DNA from: Pseudomonas sp. SST3
GTDB taxonomy: Bacteria; Pseudomonadota; Gammaproteobacteria; Pseudomonadales; Pseudomonadaceae
DNA: 64,000 bases
Direction: 5' to 3'
Assembly: GCF_003325755.1 (NCBI RefSeq)
Contig: NZ_QORI02000007.1
Coordinates: 62,001 to 126,000, forward strand
Below the pieces are notes generated by a model. It saw only the letters and a list, made by a program, of their open reading frames with translations. It did no database searches and had not been told where the DNA came from. Below, one piece after another: positions 1 to 9,326 of this stretch; position 1 is the stretch's first letter; each line of letters begins with the position of its first letter. A program made the position numbers and the translations under genes.

Positions 1-1640
1 GCGTCGAGCTTGCCAAACAGCTCTTTCAATACATCCAGCTGGCGCTCGCCCTGATAGCCAAGTACCCAACGCTGCCAGCCGTAGTTCAGATTATCCCAGC
101 CGAATCGCAGCTGATTCAGCCAGCCGATGTCACGATAACGCCGCAACGCCAGCGGAGAATCGTCAAGAAGCTCATCTTCGTCGGAAAGCGCTTCCTCCAG
201 TCCCTGCTCGATGCGCTCGGGCGCAACCTGAAACGTCGGGTCGATTGCGATCCAACCTTGATCCGCGCGCCAGTATTCGACCCAGGCGTGGGCGTCGAGC
301 TGACGAACGGACAGATAATTACCCGATGGATTGATCTCCCCGCCCTGATAGCCCGCAACCACCCGGGCAGGTATGCCGGCGGCACGCAGCATGAACGTCA
401 TCGCGCCCGCGTAGTGAATACAGAAGCCGTTCAGCGTATCGAACAGAAAGCCATCGACGATATCGGCCCCCACCGATGATGGTTTCAGCGTGTAGCGGTA
501 TGGCTGCTGGTTGAAATGCCGCAAAAGCGCCTGCACGAGATTTGCCGGATTCGGATATTCGCGGCGCAACGTTTCTGCCCAGGCGCGGCTGCGAGGGTTG
601 CCCTGCGCGGGAAGCTGCAAGGCGCGCTCCAGCGTGGCAGGCGGAGCGCCTGGTTCGCGCAACGATTCAGGCCAGGAGGTCGCCTGATACAGCAAAGCCT
701 GATCGATCGGGCGGGTACGCTGCAGATGGAAATCGGTCATCAGCCGCACGTCACTCGCTTCGACCTGCGGCACATCCAGGGCGTACAACCACGGGCGACC
801 ACTGGGCTGCATGACCACACTGTACTGCACCGGTGTGCCTCTCGGCGTCCAATCAGGCGCCTGCGGAACCTGTGAGGCAAGCGATTGTGACCAGCGCCGA
901 CCATCGAAGCGTTCGAAGGTTACAGCCCGCCAGTACAGCCGATCCCGCTCGGGAATCGGGCCTTCGAAACTCGCTCTGAATGCCAATTGGGAGGACCGGC
1001 TCAACTCGGCAATATCACCGGGAGACATGCTGTCAGACAGACCGGTAACGCCGCGGTCGCTTGGCTGTGGCAACGACCAGAGCGGCCCCAGCCGCGGAAA
1101 CAGTACGAACAGAACGAGCATCAGCGGGATCGCCTGCATTAACAGCGAGCCCGCCAAACGCAGCGTTGGCCAGGGGTGGGTGCCGGCGGCACTCTGCTGC
1201 AAGCCGATCATTGCCGCCAGCAAAGCGGTGACTGGCAGAAGGCTGTAAAGCCCGGCCGGCAGGCTGTCGTAGAACAGGTAGCTCGTGGTCACGGCGAAAA
1301 AACCGAGGAAAATCAGCACCCAGGCATCGCGGCGACTGCGCATCTCCACCAGTTTCAGAATGAACGCGGCGATCAGCAGCACAACGCCGGCGTCGAGTCC
1401 GATCAGGCTGCCGCGCGACAGGTACACGCCGCACCCCACACCGATCATCATCAATGCCTTCAACCAGCTGCGTGGGTAGCGGGCGTGCATTCGAAAGATC
1501 TGTACCCGCCAGATGGCGCAGACCAGCCAGAGGCCGATAATCCACAACGGCAAGTGGCCAAGATGCGGCAGGATCACCAATACCTGCGCTATCAGCAGCC
1601 AGATCAGCCCGTTGCGAGGAATCATCGGGACAGCGCTCAT
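1..1640 (-). CDS. tgpA: TgpA-type transglutaminase (DUF3488 + transglutaminase core), 3' end outside window
   Basis: Inner-membrane protein with a periplasmic transglutaminase-like domain. The frame stays open from the ATG at 1640 to the window edge, so the C-terminus is missing. The N-terminal third is a run of hydrophobic segments. The transglutaminase core follows, with the nucleophile Cys in a GFCIHYAG motif, the His in DAHAWVEYW, and an Asp in a following DPTF. Pseudomonas TgpA proteins are about 660-670 residues, so roughly 120 residues are cut off. The ATG overlaps the stop of the DUF58 gene (ATGA), and the order MoxR-DUF58-TgpA is the usual Pseudomonas operon. The true substrate of this family is not established by sequence. 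Confidence 0.9.
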   Translation of the reverse strand, partial: MSAVPMIPRNGLIWLLIAQVLVILPHLGHLPLWIIGLWLVCAIWRVQIFRMHARYPRSWLKALMMIGVGCGVYLSRGSLIGLDAGVVLLIAAFILKLVEMRSRRDAWVLIFLGFFAVTTSYLFYDSLPAGLYSLLPVTALLAAMIGLQQSAAGTHPWPTLRLAGSLLMQAIPLMLVLFVLFPRLGPLWSLPQPSDRGVTGLSDSMSPGDIAELSRSSQLAFRASFEGPIPERDRLYWRAVTFERFDGRRWSQSLASQVPQAPDWTPRGTPVQYSVVMQPSGRPWLYALDVPQVEASDVRLMTDFHLQRTRPIDQALLYQATSWPESLREPGAPPATLERALQLPAQGNPRSRAWAETLRREYPNPANLVQALLRHFNQQPYRYTLKPSSVGADIVDGFLFDTLNGFCIHYAGAMTFMLRAAGIPARVVAGYQGGEINPSGNYLSVRQLDAHAWVEYWRADQGWIAIDPTFQVAPERIEQGLEEALSDEDELLDDSPLALRRYRDIGWLNQLRFGWDNLNYGWQRWVLGYQGERQLDVLKELFGKLD

Positions 1641-2599
1641 CGACTGCCCTCCCGCTCCAGACCAAATACCGCGAGTTCACGCAGGCAGCGGTTACGGTGA
1701 TCGACGCCGATATCCGGGCCGATAACGCTCTCATCAACACGCAAGGCGAACGGTTGCTGCCGTGCGGACAGCTCGACGACCCAATGGCAAAGCAGCGAAA
1801 GACGAGCTTCGATATCGCCATCCAGCGCTTCGAGATCAAGCAGGGGTTCCTGCCCGAGCAGCGCGGTGAAATCCTTGACCAACAGGCCTTGGCCCCGGGA
1901 ATAAGCCTTCCAGTTGAGGCGTCGCCTCGAGTCGCCCGGCTGCCAAGGTTTCAGGCCTTGATAATCATCGATGCCGGCGCCCGAAGCCCGGGTGCCCTCG
2001 CGCTCCTGTTCAGCCGATCCATCGGTTTCTGGCAACGTCCCTGCTATCGGGCGAGGATAGACCAGTGCAGCCAGCTGCAAATCGACCCAACTCCAGGCCA
2101 CCAAAATGCCCAGTGGAAAGCGGCTCTCGACGCGCAGACGCCCCGGCCGTAGCCAGCCGCGGCGTTCGGTCGGCAGGCTTAACTCGATTTCGCAGGTGCC
2201 CCCTGCCGGCACGTCGACTGTCTGCAGACCGCTGCTGGGCCAACCCAGCGCGACAGCCTGATAGAGACGACCGCGGCTTTCCAGCCGGACCTGCAGCCGC
2301 GCCTGCTCATCGAGAAAGACTGCCTGCGAGCCACCCGCCTGTAGCGTCAACCCGGCGAGATTGCGCCAGGTGTGAAGGATCGCGACCATATAGACCGAGC
2401 CGAGCAGGAACGTCAGGGCATACGCAAGGCTGTTCTGGTAATTGATCGCCGCGATCAACATCAACAGCAGCGCCAGCAAAAAGGTCATGCCCACCGGGGT
2501 CGGCATGATGAATATCCTTCGCTGATCGAGCCGCATGCTCGGGCCAGGCGGTATGCGCTTCAAAAGCCAGCGATCACGAACCCGTGGTAGCAGTCGCAT
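1637..2599 (-). CDS. DUF58 domain-containing protein
   Basis: 320-residue protein with two adjacent hydrophobic segments near residues 35-75, then a soluble region holding the DUF58 signature (a YQGLKPWQPGDSRR stretch followed by NWKAYSR). Family members are found next to MoxR AAA+ ATPases and transglutaminase or VWA proteins, and are thought to act with the ATPase in assembling or maturing envelope complexes; the exact role is unknown. It lies 33 bp after moxR and overlaps tgpA by 4 bases, so the three genes are probably co-transcribed. The start at 2599 gives the basic N-terminal stretch common in pseudomonad homologues. Confidence 0.9.
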   Translation of the reverse strand: MRLLPRVRDRWLLKRIPPGPSMRLDQRRIFIMPTPVGMTFLLALLLMLIAAINYQNSLAYALTFLLGSVYMVAILHTWRNLAGLTLQAGGSQAVFLDEQARLQVRLESRGRLYQAVALGWPSSGLQTVDVPAGGTCEIELSLPTERRGWLRPGRLRVESRFPLGILVAWSWVDLQLAALVYPRPIAGTLPETDGSAEQEREGTRASGAGIDDYQGLKPWQPGDSRRRLNWKAYSRGQGLLVKDFTALLGQEPLLDLEALDGDIEARLSLLCHWVVELSARQQPFALRVDESVIGPDIGVDHRNRCLRELAVFGLEREGSR

Positions 2600-2632
2600 G
2601 CGTGTCCTCTCGGCAGTGTTGGAAGTTGCGCA

Positions 2633-3574
2633 TCAGAGCGCGGGCACTTCACGCAACAGCCACTGCACCAGCGCCCCCCCGCCGTGACCGGTGGCATCGG
2701 CACGCTCACGCAGGCGATGGCCAACCACCGAAGGCAGCACCGCCTGGACATCTTCAGGGATGACGTAATCACGTCCATCCAGGAATGCCCAGGCGCGTGC
2801 CGAGGCCAGCATTGCAAGACTGCCGCGCGGCGATAGCCCCCAGGCAAATTGCGGCTGCGTGCGGGTCGCCTCTACTAGCCGCAGCACGTAATCGACCAGC
2901 GCATCGCTGACCCGGACCTGCGCCACCGCCTCCTGGATTTCCACCAGCGCCGTGCGGTCGAGCAAAGGCTCCAGCCGAACTAGCAGATCGCGACGCGCGT
3001 CCCCCATCAGCAGGGCCTTCTCGGCGGCTTTCGCGGGATAGCCCAATGACAGCCGCATGAGGAAGCGGTCGAGCTGCGATTCGGGTAGTGAGAAGGTACC
3101 GCCGGAGCTGACCGGATTCTGCGTGGCCACAACGAAGAAGGGATCGGGCAATGGCCGCGTGGCACCCTCGATGGTCACCTGCCCCTCCTCCATGGCTTCA
3201 AGCAGGGCACTCTGGCTTTTGGGCGTGGCCCGGTTGATCTCATCCGCAAGAACCAACTCGGCGAAAATGGGCCCCGGATGGAACACGAACTGACCGCTGT
3301 CCTTGTCGAACACCGAGGTACCGAGAATATCGCCTGGGAGGAGATCCGACGTGAACTGGATCCGCTGGAATTCCAGCCCCATGACCTTGGCGAGCGCATG
3401 GCTCAGGGTGGTCTTGCCCATGCCAGGCAGGTCCTCGATGAGCAGATGTCCTCGCGCCAGCAGGCAGGCCATGGCCAACCGCACCTGTGATTGCTTGCCG
3501 AGCAGTACCTCGTTTACCGCTCGCAGACAGACATCCAATCTAGCGCGCATGCCACTCTCCTTCGATTCGTCCAA
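2633..3574 (-). CDS. MoxR-family AAA+ ATPase
   Basis: 313-residue AAA+ protein. Walker A is the DLPGMGKTTL segment near residue 50; Walker B is LADEINRA near residue 112; a sensor-1 motif (VATQNP) and an arginine-finger region (ESQLDRFLMR) follow, and the C-terminal lid domain is complete. MoxR ATPases act as chaperones in metal insertion or protein complex assembly. It is the first gene of the MoxR-DUF58-TgpA operon. A Met eight residues further in (MRARLDV) is an alternative start. No regulatory site was recognised upstream. Confidence 0.92.
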   Translation of the reverse strand: MDESKESGMRARLDVCLRAVNEVLLGKQSQVRLAMACLLARGHLLIEDLPGMGKTTLSHALAKVMGLEFQRIQFTSDLLPGDILGTSVFDKDSGQFVFHPGPIFAELVLADEINRATPKSQSALLEAMEEGQVTIEGATRPLPDPFFVVATQNPVSSGGTFSLPESQLDRFLMRLSLGYPAKAAEKALLMGDARRDLLVRLEPLLDRTALVEIQEAVAQVRVSDALVDYVLRLVEATRTQPQFAWGLSPRGSLAMLASARAWAFLDGRDYVIPEDVQAVLPSVVGHRLRERADATGHGGGALVQWLLREVPAL

Positions 3575-3680
3575 GTGATGCTACTGACCCGGCGCGCCCA
3601 GGCAAAGCCGGCGCAGACCTTTGTTGGCAAAGTTGTGACCCGGCGCTTGATCACGCTCACGCCTATGGATCTCGACGGCG

Positions 3681-3833
3681 TCAATCTCGCGCAATGCGAT
3701 AGCCCTGCAGTTCGATCAGCAGTAAGCGGTGCTGCAACGGGACGACGATGAAGTTTGGCTTGATGAAAGGCGCCGGCCATTGGATGGCCTGCGTATCTCG
3801 CCAACTAAGATCGGAGCATCTCGAAACGCTCAC
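3681..3833 (-). CDS. Possible 50-residue ORF of unknown function, GTG start
   Basis: Between the flavin reductase stop and moxR, one minus-strand frame encodes a C-terminal segment rich in Ile/Val/Leu (WPAPFIKPNFIVV, then LLLIELQGYRIARD and a TGA) with codons typical of the surrounding genes (ATC, TTC, CTG, GTC). The only nearby in-frame start is a GTG inside the end of the flavin reductase gene. I do not recognise the protein. It could be a short real gene, the remnant of a longer one, or chance. Low confidence. Confidence 0.25.
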   Translation of the reverse strand: MSVSRCSDLSWRDTQAIQWPAPFIKPNFIVVPLQHRLLLIELQGYRIARD

Positions 3834-4407
3834 GCGTGTAGGTGTAGCTGACGCCGCCGAGCCGGCCGACCAGGTCCAGTCTGGCCGGATCGATGCGCCC
3901 CCGCTCATCGAGCACTTCGTCATCAATATGTGCCAGCAGCACCTCAGCGAAAATCAGGTGGCAGTTGGGTGACTCCGTCGGGTACGGCAGGATCTGCGTC
4001 ACCCGACATTCGAAGGCAACCGGTGCCGCCTGCACCCGCGGCACGTTCACACGTTTCGCCGGTTCACTGGCGATGCCGCAGTGCTCAAATTCGCTGATGC
4101 CATGGGGTAACGCTGCAGCGGATGCATTCATTGCTTCGGCCTGTTCGGCGCCGACCAACTGGACGACTAGCTCCCCGGTATCTTGTGCATTTCGAGCGGT
4201 ATCCTTCGGCACGCCTTCTTTCAGACCGACATTGATCAGTAATGTCGGGGGCTCGCTGCTGATGACCTGAAAGAAACTGAAAGGCGCAAGGTTACTGATG
4301 CCATCTGCCGAGCGGGTCGATACCCAGGCGATCGGGCGCGGCGTAACGGTCGACGTAAGCCAACGATAGCTCTCGGCCGGCGTCAGTGCGGAGAAATCGA
4401 GCTGCAT
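3805..4407 (-). CDS. Flavin reductase family protein (FMN-binding split barrel)
   Basis: 200 residues with the flavin reductase-like split barrel. The N-terminal TPAESYRWLTSTVTPRPIAWVST segment is typical of the DIM6/NTAB-type flavoprotein group, followed by LAPFSFFQVISSEPP and a C-terminal LVGRLGGVSYTYTRERFE. Such proteins bind FMN and reduce it, or act as flavoredoxin-like proteins; the partner is not shown by context. It is a single gene followed by 230 bp that holds only a doubtful short ORF before moxR. Confidence 0.88.
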   Translation of the reverse strand: MQLDFSALTPAESYRWLTSTVTPRPIAWVSTRSADGISNLAPFSFFQVISSEPPTLLINVGLKEGVPKDTARNAQDTGELVVQLVGAEQAEAMNASAAALPHGISEFEHCGIASEPAKRVNVPRVQAAPVAFECRVTQILPYPTESPNCHLIFAEVLLAHIDDEVLDERGRIDPARLDLVGRLGGVSYTYTRERFEMLRS

Positions 4408-4449
4408 GAATATTCCCGGCGGAACCGATCGGCCAATCTGACGCGAGCG

Positions 4450-4482
4450 GAAAAAGAGGTGGCACCCGCCAAAGGCGCCACT
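4450..4482 (-). terminator. Rho-independent terminator of the lipoprotein gene
   Basis: Minus-strand hairpin: GTGGC and GCC pair with GG and GCCAC around a short loop (4459-4481), followed by CTTTTT (4451-4456). It lies just after the lipoprotein stop at 4493 and before the flavin reductase gene. Confidence 0.65.
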
Positions 4483-4492
4483 TGGAGCGCTG

Positions 4493-4771
4493 TCAGCGCC
4501 CGGCGCGCGACTCGCGCAGGTAGAAGCGGGCTTTCTTGGCCTTTTCTACGCAGCCCTGGTAGGCCTCGAATTGCTGCTGAGTCTTGGCACCGGTCAGCAG
4601 AGCCATCGCTTTGGAATAACTCACGGTGCCAGCGAAACCCTCCGCTTCGGCAATGCTCTGCTCTTCCCAGGCCGCGTTCAGTTGAGATGCACAGCTATCG
4701 CGATAGGCGGTTTTTCCAGCGCAGCCTGTCAGGACCAGCGCCAACACGGACAAACAGATCAGACTTTTCAT
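4493..4771 (-). CDS. Small predicted lipoprotein
   Basis: 92 residues starting MKSLICLSVLALVLTGCAG: a charged start, hydrophobic core and lipobox LTGC with the lipidation Cys near residue 17. The mature part is short, helical and has two further Cys residues that could form a disulfide. The ATG at 4771 is preferred over the upstream TTG because GAGGGATG lies at ribosome-binding distance and the signal peptide then starts directly. It lies 29 bp downstream of mnmH-selD on the opposite side of a terminator-bounded unit. Function unknown. Confidence 0.8.
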   Translation of the reverse strand: MKSLICLSVLALVLTGCAGKTAYRDSCASQLNAAWEEQSIAEAEGFAGTVSYSKAMALLTGAKTQQQFEAYQGCVEKAKKARFYLRESRAGR

Positions 4772-4800
4772 CGATACATCCCTCGTTCTCAAAAACCTGC

Positions 4801-5910
4801 TCAGTTTTGCTTGCCTGCAGCACGTTCGCGCAGGAATTCGACCACAGCGTCCTGCTCACCCGCGAACTCGATACGGGAGGCCTTGCTCTCCCGCTGATAG
4901 GCATACATTGGATCGTAGTACTGCTGCAGCAACGCCTCGATCCATGCACGGTGCAGATCGACCGCTCCGGTATTTTTCTGTTCGGCGAGTGCCTGATCCA
5001 TGATCGCGGCCAGACGCGTGTAGCATTCGCCACCGAGCCGCTTGCTGATATTGACCAGACTTTGCCGCAAACGCTCGGCGAACGCCGTGAAGCCCTCCTC
5101 GCCCTGCTCGGCGATGAATTCGGCACAGAGATCGGTCACATAGTCCTTGAGGATGCGATCGACTCGACCTTCGAAGCTGTCATCCAGCCACACCAGCGGA
5201 TAGCGCTGCATGCCCTGGAACAATGGCAGCGGGATCGAGCAGCGGCCCACCAGCCGCGCTTCGTCTTCGAGCACGAACTGCCTGGCTCCGGCGTGCTGCA
5301 TCTTCAGCAGACGAATCGCCAGCGCATTCTCGAAATCGATCTGCACAGGTTGCGGCGTGGCGCGCTTGCCGAAGCTCGAGCCCCGATGGTTGGCGATGCC
5401 CTCCAGATCGACGCCGTCATCCAGGCGCGCCAGCACTTCAGTCTTGCCGGTGCCAGTCATGCCCCCGACCAGTACGAAGTCATCCTGGGCCGCCGCGTGC
5501 TCAATGGTTTCCAGCAGGAAATGACGCATCGCCTTGTAACCGCCAGTCACGCGCGGATAGTCGATGCTCGCCTCGGTTCTCAGCCACTGCTGAACCAGCT
5601 GCGATCGCAAGCCACCACGAAAACAGTAAATGTAGCCCTGCGGGTTATTCCGAGCAAAGTCGGCCCAGGCCTGAATGCGCTCGGCCTTGATCTGGCCGCT
5701 GACCAGCCGGTGGCCGAGCTCGATCGCTGCCTGTTGGCCGTGCTGCTTGTAGCAGGTACCCACCTTCTGTCGCTCAAGGTCGTTCATCAATGGCAGGTTG
5801 ACCACGCCCGGAAATGCGCCCTTGGAAAACTCCACGGGCGCGCGGGCATCCATCATCGGGACATCGTTGAGAAACAGCTCGCGGTAGTTATCAGTATCGC
5901 CGCGCATCAA
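4801..5910 (-). CDS. mnmH: tRNA 2-selenouridine synthase
   Basis: 369 residues. Converts 2-thiouridine to 2-selenouridine at the wobble position of certain tRNAs using selenophosphate. An N-terminal rhodanese domain carries the catalytic Cys in [10 protein letters not shown] (near residue 96); a P-loop ([12 protein letters not shown]) follows near residue 150. Its start overlaps the selD stop by four bases (ATGA), so the selenium donor and its user are translated as a pair. Also called selU or ybbB. Length agrees with the family. Confidence 0.95.
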   Translation of the reverse strand: MMRGDTDNYRELFLNDVPMMDARAPVEFSKGAFPGVVNLPLMNDLERQKVGTCYKQHGQQAAIELGHRLVSGQIKAERIQAWADFARNNPQGYIYCFRGGLRSQLVQQWLRTEASIDYPRVTGGYKAMRHFLLETIEHAAAQDDFVLVGGMTGTGKTEVLARLDDGVDLEGIANHRGSSFGKRATPQPVQIDFENALAIRLLKMQHAGARQFVLEDEARLVGRCSIPLPLFQGMQRYPLVWLDDSFEGRVDRILKDYVTDLCAEFIAEQGEEGFTAFAERLRQSLVNISKRLGGECYTRLAAIMDQALAEQKNTGAVDLHRAWIEALLQQYYDPMYAYQRESKASRIEFAGEQDAVVEFLRERAAGKQN

Positions 5911-6941
5911 CGGACCTCGACGGCAAAGGCGCCGGCTTCGATCAACTCGCCGATCGGCTCAAGCGTCATACCCAATTCAGCCGCGACCCTGAGAAATTCC
6001 GCCTCGCCTTCCGGCGCGACCGCAACCAGCAAGCCGCCACTGGTTTGTGGGTCGCAGAGCAGCTGCTTGTGTGCCTCGTCGAGTGCGGCAATACGCTCGC
6101 CATAGCTTTCGAAGTTGCGTCCGGTACCGCCAGGCACACAGCCCTGCTCCAAGTAATATTCAACCCCATCCAGGCGTGGCACGCGGCAGTAATCGATGCG
6201 CGCGGTGACTCCGCTGCCGTCGGCCATCTCCACCAGATGTCCAAGCAATCCGAAGCCGGTGACGTCGGTCATCGCCTGAACGCAGGCAAGCTTGCCGAAG
6301 CGGCTGCCGGGTGTATTCAGCGTGCACATCCAGTCACGCGCTCGACCGACGTCTTCAGCGCGCAGCTTGGCCTTCTTTTCGGCGGTTGTGAAAATGCCGA
6401 TGCCCAGCGGTTTGGTCAGGTAGAGCTTGCAGCCCACCGCCGCCGTATCATTTCGCTTCATCTGGGCCTTATTCACCAGGCCTGTCACCGCCAGGCCGAA
6501 GATTGGCTCAGGAGCATCGATCGAATGGCCGCCCGCGAGCGGAATGCCCGCTGCATCGCAGACGGCCCGGCCGCCAGCAATCACCTCGCGTGCCACTTCC
6601 GGCGGCAATAGGTTGACCGGCCAGCCGAGAATCGCGATGGCCATCAACGGGTCACCACCCATGGCGTAGATGTCGCTGATGGCGTTGGTCGCAGCGATGC
6701 GTCCGAAGTCGAACGGGTCGTCGACGATGGGCATGAAGAAGTCGGTGGTCGAGACCACGCCACGCTCATCATCGATACCGTATACCGCGGCATCGTCACG
6801 CGAGGCATTGCCGACCCACAGGCGCGGATCGATATTCTGCGCGCCACTGCCGGCGAGGATCACATCCAGCACCTTGGGCGAAATCTTGCAGCCGCAGCCG
6901 GCACCGTGGCTGTATTGGGTGAGGCGGACGGGTTCGCTCAT
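5907..6941 (-). CDS. selD: Selenide, water dikinase (selenophosphate synthetase)
   Basis: 344 residues. Makes selenophosphate from selenide and ATP. The N-terminal [11 protein letters not shown] motif holds the catalytic Cys16 and Lys19 (Cys, not selenocysteine). The glycine-rich ATP-binding GGHSID region and the C-terminal PurM-like domain ([11 protein letters not shown]) are intact. It is the first gene of a two-gene operon with mnmH. No selA or selB is in the window, so the local role visible here is tRNA selenation. Confidence 0.96.
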   Translation of the reverse strand: MSEPVRLTQYSHGAGCGCKISPKVLDVILAGSGAQNIDPRLWVGNASRDDAAVYGIDDERGVVSTTDFFMPIVDDPFDFGRIAATNAISDIYAMGGDPLMAIAILGWPVNLLPPEVAREVIAGGRAVCDAAGIPLAGGHSIDAPEPIFGLAVTGLVNKAQMKRNDTAAVGCKLYLTKPLGIGIFTTAEKKAKLRAEDVGRARDWMCTLNTPGSRFGKLACVQAMTDVTGFGLLGHLVEMADGSGVTARIDYCRVPRLDGVEYYLEQGCVPGGTGRNFESYGERIAALDEAHKQLLCDPQTSGGLLVAVAPEGEAEFLRVAAELGMTLEPIGELIEAGAFAVEVR

Positions 6942-7151
6942 CTAGTAAGACTCTCGTGACACTGGCAAAACGGGCGCCGATTGTAGCAAGAAGGCCGGCG
7001 CCTGGCGGCATCCCGGATCGCGCCGACGCTTCGCCAAAGCAATACCGCGGCAGGAGTGCCTGCGAGCTTCGAATGTTTCAGCTGATGTATCAGAACGCTT
7101 GAAGCCTAGCGTTTGAGGCTTGAAGCTATCGCTCTGCAAAGGGAGAATCGA

Positions 7152-8138
7152 ATGGGCAACAAGGTGGCATTGGTACTGGGTTCAGGTGGCGCGCGCGGTT
7201 ATGCGCACATCGGCGTCATCGAGGAACTCGTGGCCCGAGGCTATGAGATCAATTGCATTGCCGGCTGCTCGATGGGCGCGGTGGTCGGCGGGATCTACGC
7301 AGCGGGCAAGCTGGACGAGTACCGTGAGTGGATCGAGAGCCTCGATTACTTCGACCTGCTGCGCCTGGTCGATCCGAGTTTCAGTCTCGGGGCGATACGA
7401 GGCGAGAAGATCTTCGGCCGTATCCGCGACATGCTGGGCTCGATCAATATCGAGGATTTGCCGATCCCCTTCACGGCCGTCGCGACCGACCTGACCAACC
7501 AGCAGGAAATATGGTTTCAGGAAGGCAACCTGGAACTGGCGATGCGCGCCTCGGCCGCCATCCCAAGTCTGTTCACACCTGTGATGCAGGGTAACCGGAT
7601 GCTGGTGGATGGCGGGATCCTAAATCCTTTGCCGATAGTCCCGGTGGTCTCCAGCCACAGCGACATCATCATCGCGGTAAACCTTAACGCCAATAACCAC
7701 CGACAATATCCACTGCCCGAGGTGATCCGCCCCGGTCGTTTCGACGCCATGGTCAGTTCGATCAGCTCGCACATACCATTCTGGCGCAGCAAGGGGCTGG
7801 AGGAGCATATCGCTGAACTTCAGGGCGCTGACGGGTCGGGCGACAACCAACCGCCAGCAGCTCCTACCGGGCAGAGCGCGCCGAAATCGGCGGAGGGCTC
7901 CATGGTGGTGGATGTCGGCGGGCCAGCATCGCTACTGGAATTGATCAACCAGAGCTTCGAGGTGATGCAGTCGTCGCTGACCCAATACAAGATTGCCGGC
8001 TATCCGCCAAACGTTCTCGTCAACATCCCCAAGCGCGCCTGCCGGTTCTACGAGTTCTACAAAGCGCCCGAACTGATCAGGCTGGGTCAGATCATCGCTA
8101 GAGATGCGCTCGATAAGTACGAGGAAGAGCAGCTCTAA
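7152..8138 (+). CDS. Patatin-like phospholipase family protein (RssA-like)
   Basis: 328 residues with the complete patatin fold signature: oxyanion loop GSGGARGYAHIG, nucleophile Ser40 in GCSMG, and the catalytic Asp in VDGGILNP. The start at 7152 is preceded by a good GGGAGA ribosome-binding site; the open frame extends 13 codons upstream without a comparable site. Predicted cytoplasmic or membrane-associated lipid acyl hydrolase. A Pro/Ala/Ser-rich insert lies near residues 225-255. It faces a convergent permease gene with only 18 bp between them. Confidence 0.9.
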   Translation: MGNKVALVLGSGGARGYAHIGVIEELVARGYEINCIAGCSMGAVVGGIYAAGKLDEYREWIESLDYFDLLRLVDPSFSLGAIRGEKIFGRIRDMLGSINIEDLPIPFTAVATDLTNQQEIWFQEGNLELAMRASAAIPSLFTPVMQGNRMLVDGGILNPLPIVPVVSSHSDIIIAVNLNANNHRQYPLPEVIRPGRFDAMVSSISSHIPFWRSKGLEEHIAELQGADGSGDNQPPAAPTGQSAPKSAEGSMVVDVGGPASLLELINQSFEVMQSSLTQYKIAGYPPNVLVNIPKRACRFYEFYKAPELIRLGQIIARDALDKYEEEQL

Positions 8139-8156
8139 CCACAGCGACTGCTGCCC

Positions 8157-9248
8157 TTATCGGGGCGGATTCTGGTCCAGGTGCCCACCCGGTAGTCGCT
8201 CCGGATGGGCGACTTCCGGTACTTCCTTGATCAGCCAATCGCCCAGAAGGCTATAGGCGACCGCCAGCAGCGTCGGGCCGAGAAACAGCCCCATGAAACC
8301 GAACGCCAGCACACCGCCAAACACACCCAGCAGCACCACAACCAACGGCAGGTTGCCGCCGCGGCTGATCAGATAGGGCTTGAGTACGTTGTCGACGCCG
8401 CTGATGATGAACATGCCCCAGGCACCGAGAAATACCGCCATGCCGTACTGGCCTTGCCAGACCAGCCAGGCGACTGCCGGCCCCCAGATCAGCGGCGGAA
8501 CCATAAGAAAGCTGAAGGCGAACGTCAGCAGGCCGAGAATCAGCGCCCCCGGTATGCCAGCAATGGTGAATCCCACATACGCGAGAATCGCTTGGGCAGC
8601 GGCCGTACCGATCACTCCGTTGACGACTCGTTGTACCGTACCAGCCACCAGCTCCAGGTAATGATCAGCGCGATCACCGATCAGCCGATGCAGCAGGCTG
8701 TGAACGAATGCCGCCAGTTTCGGCCCGTCGCGATAGAAGAAGAACACCAGCACCAGACTGAGCGCCAGTTCCAGCATACCGCCGCCAATTCGAGCGCTGC
8801 GCACCAGCAGCCAGTTGCCGACTTGGCCGATATAGGGGCGAATGGTCGCGAAGAATGCCGTGCCCTGCTCGTCCAGGGCGTACCAGAGTGCCAGCAGGCG
8901 GCCCCCGACCAGCGGTAGTTCACCCAGCCAGCCAGGCGGCGCCGGCAGGCCCTGCACCTGCAGGTTATGCACCAGCACGTTAACCTCGCGTATCTGGTCG
9001 GCTATGTTGAACCCCAGCCACACCAGCGGTACCGCTACCGAGACCATCCAGCCGAACGTCAACAGTGTCGCGGCGAGGGTCGAATTCCCTTTCAACCAGC
9101 GCGTCAGTGTCCGCATGACCGGCCAGCTCGCGAACGCCAGCACCGCCGCCCAGAACAGCGCGGAGGCAAAAGGAGCCAAGACCCACACACAGGCACCGAG
9201 CAGCACCAGGAGCAGAATCTGCACCAGCAGACGATCGTTGTTAAGCAT
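8157..9248 (-). CDS. AI-2E family transporter (YdiK/PerM family)
   Basis: 363-residue membrane protein with about eight hydrophobic segments arranged as in the AI-2E exporter family: two helices at the N-terminus, a soluble stretch with amphipathic helices (residues 90-150), then the conserved C-terminal helical block with PPLIWGPAVAW and a GVFGGVLAFGFMGLFLGP motif. The family includes proteins tied to autoinducer-2 export or Na+/H+ exchange, so the substrate cannot be assigned from sequence. It is a single gene. Confidence 0.88.
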   Translation of the reverse strand: MLNNDRLLVQILLLVLLGACVWVLAPFASALFWAAVLAFASWPVMRTLTRWLKGNSTLAATLLTFGWMVSVAVPLVWLGFNIADQIREVNVLVHNLQVQGLPAPPGWLGELPLVGGRLLALWYALDEQGTAFFATIRPYIGQVGNWLLVRSARIGGGMLELALSLVLVFFFYRDGPKLAAFVHSLLHRLIGDRADHYLELVAGTVQRVVNGVIGTAAAQAILAYVGFTIAGIPGALILGLLTFAFSFLMVPPLIWGPAVAWLVWQGQYGMAVFLGAWGMFIISGVDNVLKPYLISRGGNLPLVVVLLGVFGGVLAFGFMGLFLGPTLLAVAYSLLGDWLIKEVPEVAHPERLPGGHLDQNPPR

Positions 9249-9326
9249 CGATGTACCTATGAAAACAGGGTGCGCATTTGAGCTAGATGCACGAGAGGGG
9301 GCTCTATTGCAGTCTGAAACGCGCCC

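Noticed and set aside
4459..6105. 548-codon plus-strand open frame
   Set aside because: It runs opposite mnmH and the lipoprotein gene, with a composition typical of a shadow frame in GC-rich DNA; both minus-strand genes have clear family motifs.
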